A stretch of 64,000 nt of DNA from Fluviicoccus keumensis (GTDB lineage Bacteria; Pseudomonadota; Gammaproteobacteria; Pseudomonadales; Moraxellaceae). The notes beneath the pieces are model-generated. The model was not told where the DNA came from and searched no databases. It saw nothing but the letters and a program-made list of their open reading frames with translations. Below, in pieces: positions 30,076 to 38,847 of this stretch (position 1 is its first letter; every line of letters begins with the position of its first letter). A program made the translations under genes and the position numbers. The stretch is taken from the NCBI RefSeq assembly GCF_004217445.1, contig NZ_SHKX01000012.1:525224-589223 (forward strand), in the 5' to 3' direction.

Positions 30076-30896
30076 ACGTCGGGCAACTGACCCCGGCTGA
30101 TGGCCAGCTCCATGCGATGCGCCATCAGCCGCAATCCTTCTGACACCGCCATCATCCCCATCGTTGCCGTCACCGCCACCGCCGAGCCGTAACCGGCGCA
30201 GTTCAGGTTGGCGTCACAACTTGCCCCTTCCGGCATCGTCACCGCCTCGTTGGAATAGACGCAGGCAATGCCGAACTTTTCCTTCAGGTTGGTGGGAAAC
30301 TTGTAGTCGTGACGCAACTGGCGGCGGATCTTGGCGATCAGCGGATCGCGTTCGGTATGCGCCAGGTCGGAAACGCGCAATTGCGCGGTATCGGTCTTGC
30401 CGCCCGCCGCGCCGCACACCACCAGCGGAATGCGGCGGCGGCGGCACCACAAAATCATCGAAATCTTCGCCTGCACATCGTCGGTGCAGTCCAGCACCAG
30501 TTGCGGCGTCTCGGCCATCAGCTGCGGCAGGTTGTCCCAGGTCAGGAAGTCATCCACCAGCCGCAGGTCCAGCCGGGGATTGATGGCGCGGGCGCGCTCC
30601 CCCAGCACATCAATCTTGTTGCGGCCAAAAGTGCCATCCAGTGCAGGCAACTGGCGGTTGACGTTGGACGGCACCAGCACGTCCATGTCGATCAGCGTCA
30701 GACGACCAATGCCGGTGCGCGCCAGCGCCTCAATCGCCCAACTGCCCACGCCGCCCGCCCCGGCGACAATCACATGGGCGTTCTGGAACAAGGCGAAGGT
30801 GCGGTCGCCATAGACGCGACGCGTGCCCGTAAAGCGGCGATCGTAGTCGTCTTCCGGCGTTTCGGAAGTGTTTGCGGAAGCAGGGAGAGTATTCAT
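30072..30896 (-). CDS. tcdA: tRNA threonylcarbamoyladenosine dehydratase
   Basis: Cyclises t6A37 to ct6A in ANN-decoding tRNAs using ATP (also called CsdL). 274 residues with the E1/ThiF fold: nucleotide loop GAGGVGSW, DMDVLVPSNVNRQ and DCTDDVQAK. The ATG is preceded by a perfect TATAAT only 8 nt away, so the transcript may be nearly leaderless. Divergent from rluA, itself a tRNA/rRNA-modifying enzyme. Confidence 0.93.
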   Translation of the reverse strand: MNTLPASANTSETPEDDYDRRFTGTRRVYGDRTFALFQNAHVIVAGAGGVGSWAIEALARTGIGRLTLIDMDVLVPSNVNRQLPALDGTFGRNKIDVLGERARAINPRLDLRLVDDFLTWDNLPQLMAETPQLVLDCTDDVQAKISMILWCRRRRIPLVVCGAAGGKTDTAQLRVSDLAHTERDPLIAKIRRQLRHDYKFPTNLKEKFGIACVYSNEAVTMPEGASCDANLNCAGYGSAVAVTATMGMMAVSEGLRLMAHRMELAISRGQLPDV

Positions 30897-30904
30897 GGCG
30901 GCGG

Positions 30905-30910
30905 ATTATA
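30905..30910 (-). promoter_or_regulatory. TATAAT -10 box of tcdA
   Basis: A perfect TATAAT on the minus strand ends 8 nt before the tcdA ATG. RNA polymerase usually starts about 7 nt downstream of this box, which would place the start almost at the ATG. No convincing -35 lies 17 nt upstream. Confidence 0.4.
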
Positions 30911-31009
30911 CGCGGTGTCGGCGGAGTCGGACGAGACGCCGGGAATAACCATTGCTTTAAATCCGTTTGTCATTACAATTGCGCCTCACTTCAAACCCGG
31001 AGCGATGCC

Positions 31010-31639
31010 GTGCTGACAGATTGTCCCATCCTGTTGGACGACGAGCATCTACTGGTCATCGGCAAGCCTGAAGGCCTGCTGTCCGTGCCCGGCAAGGGCC
31101 CTGAAAAACTCGATTCCCTCTACTGGCGACTGCAACAGATGTGGCCCGGTATCCGCGTGGTGCACCGGCTGGACCGCGATACGTCCGGCCTGCTGGTTTT
31201 CGCCCGCAACCTGCCGACGCAGCAGCACCTCAACCGCCAGTTTGCCGACCGCACCGTCAGCAAGAGTTACATCGCTCTGGTCTACGGCCATCCCGCCGAG
31301 ATGAAGGGCGAGGTCAACCTGCCCATCCGCTACGACCCGGACCATCCGCCCACGCACATTGTCGACTTTGAACACGGCAAGCCCTCGCAAACGCTGTGGA
31401 CGGTGCTGGAACGCAAGCCCGGCCATACCCGCGTGCTGCTGGAGCCGGTCACCGGCCGTTCCCACCAGCTGCGCGTACACATGCAGGCGCTGGGTCATCC
31501 CATCGTCGGCGACCAGCTTTACGCCACCGATTTCGATCTTTCCACCGCTTCGCGTTTGTGTTTGCACGCGGAGACACTAGAATTCACCCATCCGGTCAGC
31601 GGCGAGCGCCTCCGCCTCACCCTGCCCGCTCCATTTTAG
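31010..31639 (+). CDS. rluA: RluA-type pseudouridine synthase
   Basis: Makes pseudouridine in 23S rRNA (U746) and tRNA (U32) in Escherichia coli. The 209-residue protein matches the short RluA layout without an S4 domain: GLLSVPG near the start, the catalytic HRLDRDTSG (Asp), YGHP and the RSHQLRVHMQALGHPIVGD motif. It starts at GTG with GGAG 7 nt before; no ATG fits. It leads into rapA 18 bp later, probably in one transcript. Confidence 0.9.
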   Translation: MLTDCPILLDDEHLLVIGKPEGLLSVPGKGPEKLDSLYWRLQQMWPGIRVVHRLDRDTSGLLVFARNLPTQQHLNRQFADRTVSKSYIALVYGHPAEMKGEVNLPIRYDPDHPPTHIVDFEHGKPSQTLWTVLERKPGHTRVLLEPVTGRSHQLRVHMQALGHPIVGDQLYATDFDLSTASRLCLHAETLEFTHPVSGERLRLTLPAPF

Positions 31640-31657
31640 AAACACAGAACACTGCCT

Positions 31658-34477
31658 ATGAGTACTCCCACCCCTGCTATTGGCCAGCGCTGGCTATCGG
31701 ACGCCGAAACGGAATTGGGTCTGGGCATGGTTATCGAAGTCAATCCCCGCACCGTCACCATCCTCTTCCCCAAGAGTGAGGAAACCCGGGTCTACGCCCG
31801 GCAGAACGCGCCGTTGTCGCGCATCCGCTTCAACGAAGGCGATGCCATCCAGGATACCGACGGCAAGCACTGGACCGTTTCCACCGTGCACGAGCGCCAG
31901 TTTGTGCTGCGTTATGACGTGATGGATGAAAATGGCGAAACCGCGACGCTGGCGGAAACGAAGCTGTCGCCGAACATCCAGCTGTCGCGGCCGTCCGAGC
32001 GCCTGCTGGCCTGCCAGCTGGACAACAACGAATGGTATGAACTGCGTGTGATGGCCCTGCGCGCCCGCGAAAAGCTGGCCCGCAGCCCGGTGGCCGGTCT
32101 GGTCGGCCCGCGCGTCGGCCTTATTCCGCACCAGTTCTACATTGCCCACGAAGTGGCGCAGCGCATGGCCCCGCGCGTGCTGCTGGCTGATGAAGTCGGC
32201 CTGGGCAAGACCATCGAGGCCGGCCTGATCATCCACCAGCAACTGCTGACCGGACGCGCCCAGCGAGTGCTGGTGCTGGTGCCGGACAGCCTGCAATACC
32301 AGTGGCTGGTCGAAATGCGCCGCCGCTTCAACATCGACTTCTCGCTGTTCGACCTGACGCGCACCGCCGCCATCCGCGAACACGACGAAGACCAGAATCC
32401 GTTCAGCACCGAGCAATGCGTGCTGTGCAGCATCGACCTGCTGATTGACCACCCCGACCTGACCGAAGACGCCTTGGGCGCGAAGTGGGACCTGCTGGTG
32501 GTGGACGAAGCGCACCATCTGGCTTGGGATGAAGAAGCGCCCAGCGAGGCTTACCAGCTGGTGGACCGCCTGGCGCAACAGACTCCCGGCGTGCTGCTGC
32601 TGACCGCCACCCCGGAACAACTGGGCGTGGCCAGTCATTATGCCCGCCTGAAACTGCTGGACCCGGCGCGTTTCCCCAGCCTGGAACAGTTCCTGGAGGA
32701 AGAAGAAGCCTTCCTGCCGGTCGCCGATGCCGCCCGCAAGCTCGCCGCAGGCAGTGTCGACGACGACACGCTGTCCATCCTCCGCGATTTCCTGGGCACC
32801 GTGCCGGACATCAATACCGACGAAGGCCGTCAGGACGCGCTGCGCCAGCTGCTGGATCGTCACGGCACCGGCCGCGTGCTGTTCCGCAACACCCGCGACG
32901 CCATTCGCGGCTTCCCCGAACGGGAATGCCTGCCCGTGCCGCTGACTCCGCCCGCCAACTGGCCGATGTCCGGCCCGGTGCGCTTCCAGCTGTGGCCGGA
33001 AGTGCAGGCCGAAGACGACGCCTGGGTGGACACCGACCCGCGCGTGCCCTGGCTGATCAAGCTGCTGAAGCAACTCAAGCAGCAGAAAGTGCTGCTGATC
33101 TGCCGCACCGCCCCGGTGGCGCTGGCGCTGGAAGAACTGCTGCGTCTGAAGGAAGGCATCCGCACCACGCTGTTCACCGAGCACATGAGCCTGCTGGAAC
33201 GCGACCGCGCCGCCGCCTACTTCGCCGAAGCCGACTACGGCGCGCAAATCCTGCTTTGCTCCGAAATCGGCTCCGAAGGCCGCAACTTCCAGTTCGCACA
33301 CCACCTGGTGCTGTTCGACCTGCCCGCCAACCCGGACATCCTGGAACAGCGCATCGGCCGCCTCGACCGTATCGGCCAGACCGACACCATCCACATTCAC
33401 GTGCCGTACATGGCCGGCACCGCGCAGGAGCGGCTGTTCCGCTGGCATCACGAAGCGCTGAACGCCATCGGCCGCATCTCGCCGACCGCGCAGGTGGTGC
33501 ACCAATACCATCAGGGCCCGCTGAAGGACTTGCTGCAAGCCCCCACGGAAAATGCCGACGCCTTCGAAGCGCTGATTGCCGAAGCCGTCGCCGACCGCGA
33601 ACAGCTGGAAGCGGAAATGCAGTCCGGCCGCGACTACCTGCTGGAGTTGAATTCCTGCCGCCCGGAAGGCGCGCTGAAACTGGTGGAAACCGTCGCCGAC
33701 CAGGACGACGACCTGATGCTGGAAGACTTCATGGGCCGCGTCTGGTCCGCCTTCGGCCTGGAGCATGACGATCAGGGCGACGGCAGCCACATCCTGCATC
33801 CCGGCGACCACATGCTGGTCGAAGCCTTCCCCTGCCTCGACGCCGACGGCATGTCGGTCACACTCGACCGCGTGCAGGCGCTCAGCCGCGAAGAACTGCA
33901 GTTCCTGACCTGGGAACACCCGATGACGTTGGGCGTCCTCGACCTGATGACCCGCCAGCCCTTCGGTAACGCCAACGTCGCGCTGATCCGCAACAAGGGC
34001 ATCAAACCCGGCACCCTGCTGGTGGAAGCCTGGTATCGGCTGGAAGTGGTGGCCCCGCGCTACCTGAACCTGCCCGCCACCCTGCCGCAACTGGTGATCC
34101 GCGTGTTGCTGGACGGCGAAGGCCGCGACCTCAGCGCCCGCGTCAACCACGACACCCTGAACAAGCAGATCCTGGTGCTGGAACGCTCCACCGCCCGTCA
34201 GGTGGTGAAGATGCAGGACGAAATCATCGCCCTGCGCGCGCGCCAGGCGGAAAAACTGGCCAACGAACAGTTACCCGCCCTGCAACAACAGGCCCGCGAC
34301 ACCTTCACCCGCACCCTGCAACAGGAAATCGACCGCCTGAAAGCCCTGCAAGCCATCAACCCCGCCGTACGTCCCCAGGAAATCGCCGCACTGGAGCACC
34401 ACCTGGAACAAGGCCTGAAACACCTGCAGCACCTGCACCTGGTCAGCGATACGCTACGCGTGATTGTAGCCGGCTAA
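31658..34477 (+). CDS. rapA: RNA polymerase-associated Swi2/Snf2 ATPase RapA
   Basis: Binds RNA polymerase and uses ATP to help recycle it from stalled complexes. 939 residues in family order: N-terminal Tudor-like domains (about residues 1-110), an SNF2 ATPase core with Walker A DEVGLGKT and motif II VDEAHH, helicase motifs V-VI with EQRIGRLDRIGQT, and the RapA-specific C-terminal domains. High, even GC and tight spacing after rluA. Confidence 0.95.
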   Translation: MSTPTPAIGQRWLSDAETELGLGMVIEVNPRTVTILFPKSEETRVYARQNAPLSRIRFNEGDAIQDTDGKHWTVSTVHERQFVLRYDVMDENGETATLAETKLSPNIQLSRPSERLLACQLDNNEWYELRVMALRAREKLARSPVAGLVGPRVGLIPHQFYIAHEVAQRMAPRVLLADEVGLGKTIEAGLIIHQQLLTGRAQRVLVLVPDSLQYQWLVEMRRRFNIDFSLFDLTRTAAIREHDEDQNPFSTEQCVLCSIDLLIDHPDLTEDALGAKWDLLVVDEAHHLAWDEEAPSEAYQLVDRLAQQTPGVLLLTATPEQLGVASHYARLKLLDPARFPSLEQFLEEEEAFLPVADAARKLAAGSVDDDTLSILRDFLGTVPDINTDEGRQDALRQLLDRHGTGRVLFRNTRDAIRGFPERECLPVPLTPPANWPMSGPVRFQLWPEVQAEDDAWVDTDPRVPWLIKLLKQLKQQKVLLICRTAPVALALEELLRLKEGIRTTLFTEHMSLLERDRAAAYFAEADYGAQILLCSEIGSEGRNFQFAHHLVLFDLPANPDILEQRIGRLDRIGQTDTIHIHVPYMAGTAQERLFRWHHEALNAIGRISPTAQVVHQYHQGPLKDLLQAPTENADAFEALIAEAVADREQLEAEMQSGRDYLLELNSCRPEGALKLVETVADQDDDLMLEDFMGRVWSAFGLEHDDQGDGSHILHPGDHMLVEAFPCLDADGMSVTLDRVQALSREELQFLTWEHPMTLGVLDLMTRQPFGNANVALIRNKGIKPGTLLVEAWYRLEVVAPRYLNLPATLPQLVIRVLLDGEGRDLSARVNHDTLNKQILVLERSTARQVVKMQDEIIALRARQAEKLANEQLPALQQQARDTFTRTLQQEIDRLKALQAINPAVRPQEIAALEHHLEQGLKHLQHLHLVSDTLRVIVAG

Positions 34478-34856
34478 CACCAACCCGCATGGATTCAAGC
34501 ACCCCGAGCGCAAGGAACGCGCTCACCCCACCAAACCCACACACCTCTGCACCACCAACCCGCCGTCCGCAGCCAACTGTCCGAGCCACAAGCTCACCAA
34601 CGAAGCCTTCAAATCGCCTCCTCCCAACAGCGAACTGCCGGCCCGCGAGTTTTGGCGAAGGACACGGTTTTTGCCTTCTTTTTGCCAAGACAAAAAGAAG
34701 GGCCCGCGGCAGGCGGATGCCCTAATACCATTCCAAAGCTAAAAACAACAACCCAACACCACCAAACATTACATCACAAAATGTCACACTCTTGACGAAA
34801 ATCATCCATCCTGCCAAAGTCCCCCTCACTTCCCCGCCCCGCAGGAGACCCACCCC
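34478..34856. other. Non-coding gap with a hairpin
   Basis: 379 bp after rapA with no convincing gene; the one short reading frame on each strand is low complexity. The only clear structure is the stem-loop at 34674-34701. The last 80 bp should hold the promoter of the following hydrolase, with AGGAG at 34843-34847. Confidence 0.6.
34674..34701. terminator. Stem-loop resembling a terminator
   Basis: A perfect 11-bp inverted repeat (CCTTCTTTTTG / CAAAAAGAAGG) with a 6-nt loop, about 200 bp after rapA. No long T-run follows, so it could be a dispersed palindrome instead. Confidence 0.5.
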
Positions 34857-35750
34857 GTGCCCAGCCCCTTCGACAACCACTTCCAGGTCCGCTCCGGCAA
34901 AATCAACCTGTCCGTCCACACCTGCGGCAACCCGCAAAACCCGGTATTGATCCTGGTGCACGGCTACCCTGACAACCACCGCGTCTGGAATAAGGTCGCC
35001 GCCAACCTGATGCAGGACTTTTACGTGGTGGCCTACGACGTGCGCGGCTGCGGCTCCTCTGACGCCCCCCGCCGCATTGGCGATTACGCCCTGCCGCAAC
35101 TGAGCCGTGACTTGGTCGCGGTCATGGACGCCGTCAGCCCCGACCGCCCGGTGCATCTGGCCGCGCACGACTGGGGCTCCATCCAGACCTGGGAATCGGT
35201 GACCGAACCGGCCTTGCAGGACCGCATCGCCACCTACACCACCCTCTCCGGCCCCTGCCTGGACCATGTCGGCATGCTGATGCGTCACCTGATGATGAAC
35301 CCCACCCCGGACAACCTGGCCAAGCTGGCCGGACAGGCCGCGCACTCGTGGTACATCTACCTGTTCCAGCTGCCGGTCATCGCGCCGACGCTATGGAAGA
35401 CCGTGCTGGGCAAGAAATGGGATGAATTGCTGGTGAAACTGGAAGGGATTCAGAGCACGCCGGAAGCCAACCCCACGCAGGTACGCGATGGCGTCAACGG
35501 CATCAATCTCTACCGCGCCAACATGCTGCAGCGCATCACCAGCCCGCGCGAACGGCATTCACGCGTGCCGGTGCAGCTGCTGGTAGCCAAGGGCGACAAT
35601 TTCGTCACCCCGCAAGTCCTGGAACGTCAGGAAATCTGGGCGCCGGACCTCACCACCGTGGAAGTGGACGGCGGTCACTGGCAATTGCTGCTGGACCACC
35701 CCGACAACTTCGCCGAGGCGGTGCGCGCCTTCATTCAGGCGCGATCATGA
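34857..35750 (+). CDS. Alpha/beta hydrolase (epoxide hydrolase-like)
   Basis: 297 residues starting at GTG with a good AGGAG. It has the HGYPDNHRVW oxyanion motif, an AHDWGS elbow with Asp as the nucleophile in place of Ser, and a late catalytic His in DGGHWQ. An Asp nucleophile fits epoxide hydrolases or haloalkane dehalogenases. No export signal. Its 3' end overlaps the opposite DUF1285 gene by 20 bp. Confidence 0.8.
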   Translation: MPSPFDNHFQVRSGKINLSVHTCGNPQNPVLILVHGYPDNHRVWNKVAANLMQDFYVVAYDVRGCGSSDAPRRIGDYALPQLSRDLVAVMDAVSPDRPVHLAAHDWGSIQTWESVTEPALQDRIATYTTLSGPCLDHVGMLMRHLMMNPTPDNLAKLAGQAAHSWYIYLFQLPVIAPTLWKTVLGKKWDELLVKLEGIQSTPEANPTQVRDGVNGINLYRANMLQRITSPRERHSRVPVQLLVAKGDNFVTPQVLERQEIWAPDLTTVEVDGGHWQLLLDHPDNFAEAVRAFIQARS

Positions 35751-36315
35751 ACCACTGACCGGCGCTTTCCACGGCATAACCGGTCTTGCCGTCGACTTCG
35801 CGCAATTCCGCGCAATCGACCAGCTGGTAGAACACATTGCGCCCGATCAGGGCGTCCAGGCGGTCGCGTACCCGGATATAGGGGCGCGGCTCGCCGGTCT
35901 CATCGTATTCCACCCGCAGCGGATGGTCGGCGTCGGCCACCACGGCATCGCCGGTCAGCGTGGTGAAACGCAGGTACGGCACTCCTTCTTCCACCAGCCG
36001 ATCGACCACCCCGGCGAAGAACGGGGCGTCGTCCACGGTAATGCGCACCTTTTCGACCGGGGTCAGCAGGTAATAGGCATCGTCGTCTTCGCGCCGCAGG
36101 ATGCTGCTGAACAGCTTCACCAACGGCATGCGGCTGATGGGCGTACCCTGGTAAAACCACTGGCCGTTGGCCTTGACCTGCATCGGCAGGTCGCCGCAAA
36201 ACGGCGGATTCCACAGGTGTACCGGCGGCAATCCCTTGCGCGGCTGCCCGTTTTCATCCAGCAACAGCCGGGCGATGGCCGCCGGATCGGCCTTGAGTTG
36301 TGACTGCTGGGTCAT
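35731..36315 (-). CDS. DUF1285 family protein
   Basis: 194 residues. N-terminal LPPVHLWNPPFCGDLPM and the two-part beta fold with YYLLTPVEKVRI fit DUF1285, a family common in Pseudomonas and Acinetobacter with no proven role. I start at the ATG with GGAAG 8 nt upstream; a GTG three codons before is also possible. No signal peptide or membrane helix. Confidence 0.8.
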   Translation of the reverse strand: MTQQSQLKADPAAIARLLLDENGQPRKGLPPVHLWNPPFCGDLPMQVKANGQWFYQGTPISRMPLVKLFSSILRREDDDAYYLLTPVEKVRITVDDAPFFAGVVDRLVEEGVPYLRFTTLTGDAVVADADHPLRVEYDETGEPRPYIRVRDRLDALIGRNVFYQLVDCAELREVDGKTGYAVESAGQWFMIAPE

Positions 36316-36361
36316 TCCGTACACTTCCCATCATTTGTCGGACAAAATACCGTATAAAAAG

Positions 36362-36390
36362 TTGGCCTTTGCAGGTTGTGCTTTTATACT
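36362..36390 (+). promoter_or_regulatory. Sigma-70-type promoter of the ETF-QO gene
   Basis: TTGGCC, 17-bp spacer, TATACT; near-consensus spacing and -10. It would give a leader of about 135 nt before the GTG start. Confidence 0.55.
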
Positions 36391-36529
36391 ACGCGCGCTT
36401 CCCGCCAGAACGGGAATAATACTTGCATTCAACATGGTACGCGCCCCGCCCGGCTTTGCAAGCGGACGGGACGCCTGCCCGTACGGTCCTTAACCGGACC
36501 CGTTTCTTCTGTGCCCTGAGGAGAGTGTC

Positions 36530-38176
36530 GTGGAAAGAGAATCGATGGAGTTTGACGTCGTCATCGTCGGCGGCGGCCCTGCCGGTCTGTCGGCAGCCAT
36601 TCGTTTGCGTCAGCTGGCCATTGAAACCGGCCACGACATTTCGGTGTGTCTGGTGGAAAAAGGCTCCGAAATCGGCGCTCACATCCTGTCCGGTGCGGTC
36701 TTCGAACCGCGCGCCCTGAACGAACTCTTCCCCAACTGGAAGGAAGAAGGCGCGCCGCTGAACACCCCCGTCACCAAGGACGAGATCCACCTGCTGTTCA
36801 GCGAGACCAAGAGCAAACTGATGCCGGACTGGGCCGTGCCCAAGGCCATGCACAATGAAGGCAACTACATTGTCAGCCTCGGCAACGTGGTGCGCTGGCT
36901 GGGTCAGAAGGCCGAAGAGCTGGAAGTGAACCTGTTCCCCGGCTTCGCCGCCTCGGAAGTCCTGTTCCATGAAGACGGCAGCGTCAAGGGCGTCGCCACC
37001 GGCGACATGGGCATCGGCAAGAACGGCGAGAAGAAGCATTCCTTCACGCCCGGCTATGAACTGCACGCCAAGTACACCCTGTTTGCCGAAGGCTGCCGCG
37101 GCCACCTGGGCAAGCAGCTGATCAGCCAATTCGAGCTGGACAAGGACTGCGATCCCCAGCACTACGGCATCGGCATCAAGGAACTGTGGGAAATCGATCC
37201 CGCCAAGCACAAGCCCGGTCTGGTCGTGCACGGTTCCGGCTGGCCGCTGAGCGAATCCGGTTCCGCCGGCGGCTGGTTCCTGTACCACGCCGAGAACAAC
37301 CAGGTCACCCTAGGCCTGATCACCGACCTGGCCTACAGCAACCCCTACCTGTCGCCGTTCGATGAAATGCAGCGCTGGAAGCACCATCCGGTGATCAAGC
37401 AGTACCTGGAAGGCGGCAAGCGCATTTCCTACGGCGCGCGCGCCATCGTCAAGGGCGGCCTGAACTCGCTGCCGAAGACCACCTTCCCCGGCGGCTGCCT
37501 GATCGGCGACGATGCGGGCTACCTGAACTTCGCCAAGATCAAGGGCAGCCACACCGCCATGAAGTCGGGCATGATCTGCGCCGAAGCCGTGTTCGAGGCG
37601 CTGAAGGAAGGCCGCGAAGGTCACGACGAAGTGACCGGCTATCCCGAGAAGTTCAAGGCTTCCTGGCTGTATGAAGAACTGTACCGCTACCGCAACTTCG
37701 GCCCGGCCATGCACCGCCTGGGCTTCCTGATGGGCGCGGCCTTCAACTTCATCGACCAGAACGTCTTCCAGATTCCCATCACGATCCACGACAACACCCC
37801 GGATCACGAGTGCCTGGACCTGGCCAAGATGTGCACGCCGATCGAGTATCCGAAGCCGGACGGCAAGATCAGCTTCGACAAGCTGTCCTCGGTGTTCCTG
37901 TCGAACACCAACCACGAGGAAGACCAGCCGGTACACCTGCAGCTGAAGGATGCCAGCATCCCGATGCACAAGAACCTGCCGCTGTACGACGAGCCCGCCC
38001 AGCGTTATTGCCCGGCTGGTGTGTATGAAGTCGTGACCGCCGGCGGCGAGCCGCGTCTGCAGATCAACGCGCAGAACTGCGTGCACTGCAAGACCTGTGA
38101 CATCAAGGACCCCTCCCAGAACATCAACTGGGTGGTACCGGAAGGCACCGGAGGCCCGAACTACCCGAACATGTAA
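36530..38176 (+). CDS. Electron transfer flavoprotein-ubiquinone oxidoreductase
   Basis: Passes electrons from reduced ETF (fatty-acid and amino-acid oxidation) to ubiquinone at the inner membrane. 548 residues: an FAD dinucleotide fold (DVVIVGGGPAGLSAAIRL), then a ubiquinone-binding region, and a C-terminal 4Fe-4S ferredoxin segment (CPAGVYE and CVHCKTCDI). It begins at GTG preceded by GAGGAG; the following MEREY/MEFDVV-type opening is usual in relatives. Ends at a strong terminator. Confidence 0.95.
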   Translation: MERESMEFDVVIVGGGPAGLSAAIRLRQLAIETGHDISVCLVEKGSEIGAHILSGAVFEPRALNELFPNWKEEGAPLNTPVTKDEIHLLFSETKSKLMPDWAVPKAMHNEGNYIVSLGNVVRWLGQKAEELEVNLFPGFAASEVLFHEDGSVKGVATGDMGIGKNGEKKHSFTPGYELHAKYTLFAEGCRGHLGKQLISQFELDKDCDPQHYGIGIKELWEIDPAKHKPGLVVHGSGWPLSESGSAGGWFLYHAENNQVTLGLITDLAYSNPYLSPFDEMQRWKHHPVIKQYLEGGKRISYGARAIVKGGLNSLPKTTFPGGCLIGDDAGYLNFAKIKGSHTAMKSGMICAEAVFEALKEGREGHDEVTGYPEKFKASWLYEELYRYRNFGPAMHRLGFLMGAAFNFIDQNVFQIPITIHDNTPDHECLDLAKMCTPIEYPKPDGKISFDKLSSVFLSNTNHEEDQPVHLQLKDASIPMHKNLPLYDEPAQRYCPAGVYEVVTAGGEPRLQINAQNCVHCKTCDIKDPSQNINWVVPEGTGGPNYPNM

Positions 38177-38198
38177 TCCGTTTTTCGGGTAAAAGACC

Positions 38199-38229
38199 GG
38201 GGGCCGCAATTGCGGCCCCTTGTTTTTTC
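38199..38229 (+). terminator. Intrinsic terminator of the ETF-QO gene
   Basis: A 10-bp perfect palindrome (GGGGCCGCAA / TTGCGGCCCC) with no unpaired loop, followed by TTGTTTTTT, 23 bp after the stop. Confidence 0.9.
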
Positions 38230-38271
38230 CGGCTACAGTGTCCGCATCAGAACAATACCGAACGGACGCCC

Positions 38272-38847
38272 ATGAAAGCCTTCTTTTCCCTGATCGACCG
38301 CATGAACCAGCACCCCGACCAGCAGCCTCAGCTGGAGACGATGGTGTGGGATGTCTTCGGTTGTGAAAAAGCCGTCTTCGCCCTCGACATGAGCGGCTTC
38401 TCGCTGACCGTGCGCCGCCAAGGCATCCTCGCCTATCTGCGCAAGATCCGCCGGATGCAGGCGCTGGCCCTGCCGGTGCTGCGCCGCCATGATGGCGATC
38501 TGGTGAAGTGCGACGCCGACAACCTGATGGTAGTTTTCAGCGACTGCAACCATGGCGTCCGCGCCGCGCTGGACGTGATGGCGGCCTGTGCGGCGGACGG
38601 CCTGCCGGTGAGCATCGGCCTCGATTTTGGGCGCATCCTGCTGATTCCCGATGCTGACTGCTATGGCGACGCGGTGAACCTGGCCTACAAGCTGGGTGAA
38701 GACCTGGCCCGCGCCGGGGAAATCCTGGTGACCGATGCCGTGCAGCAACGCCTGGACCCGCAAACCTTCCGCGTCGAACGTCAGCACTTGTCCGTGTCCG
38801 GGCTGGAGCTGGATGTGTGGCGGATCAATCCGGCCATCGTGCCATGA
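38272..38847 (+). CDS. Class III nucleotidyl cyclase-like protein
   Basis: 191 residues, a single catalytic-type domain without membrane or receptor parts. The two metal-binding Asp residues, D39 (FALDMSGF) and D83 (in KCDADNLMVVF), have the canonical 44-residue spacing. The transition-state Asn is present (N136 in VNLAYK), but the matching Arg is Lys (K140). K79 may select the base. It may therefore be active, weak or regulatory. Its stop overlaps the next gene by 4 bp. Confidence 0.7.
   Translation: MKAFFSLIDRMNQHPDQQPQLETMVWDVFGCEKAVFALDMSGFSLTVRRQGILAYLRKIRRMQALALPVLRRHDGDLVKCDADNLMVVFSDCNHGVRAALDVMAACAADGLPVSIGLDFGRILLIPDADCYGDAVNLAYKLGEDLARAGEILVTDAVQQRLDPQTFRVERQHLSVSGLELDVWRINPAIVP

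Noticed and set aside
31694..34150. Long minus-strand reading frame of 818 codons
   Set aside because: It is the mirror of rapA, produced by GC-rich codon bias; the translation is His/Gln/Val-rich with no motifs.
34489..34725. Small plus-strand reading frame after rapA
   Set aside because: Low-complexity Pro/Ser/Thr text, no ribosome site, runs through the hairpin.
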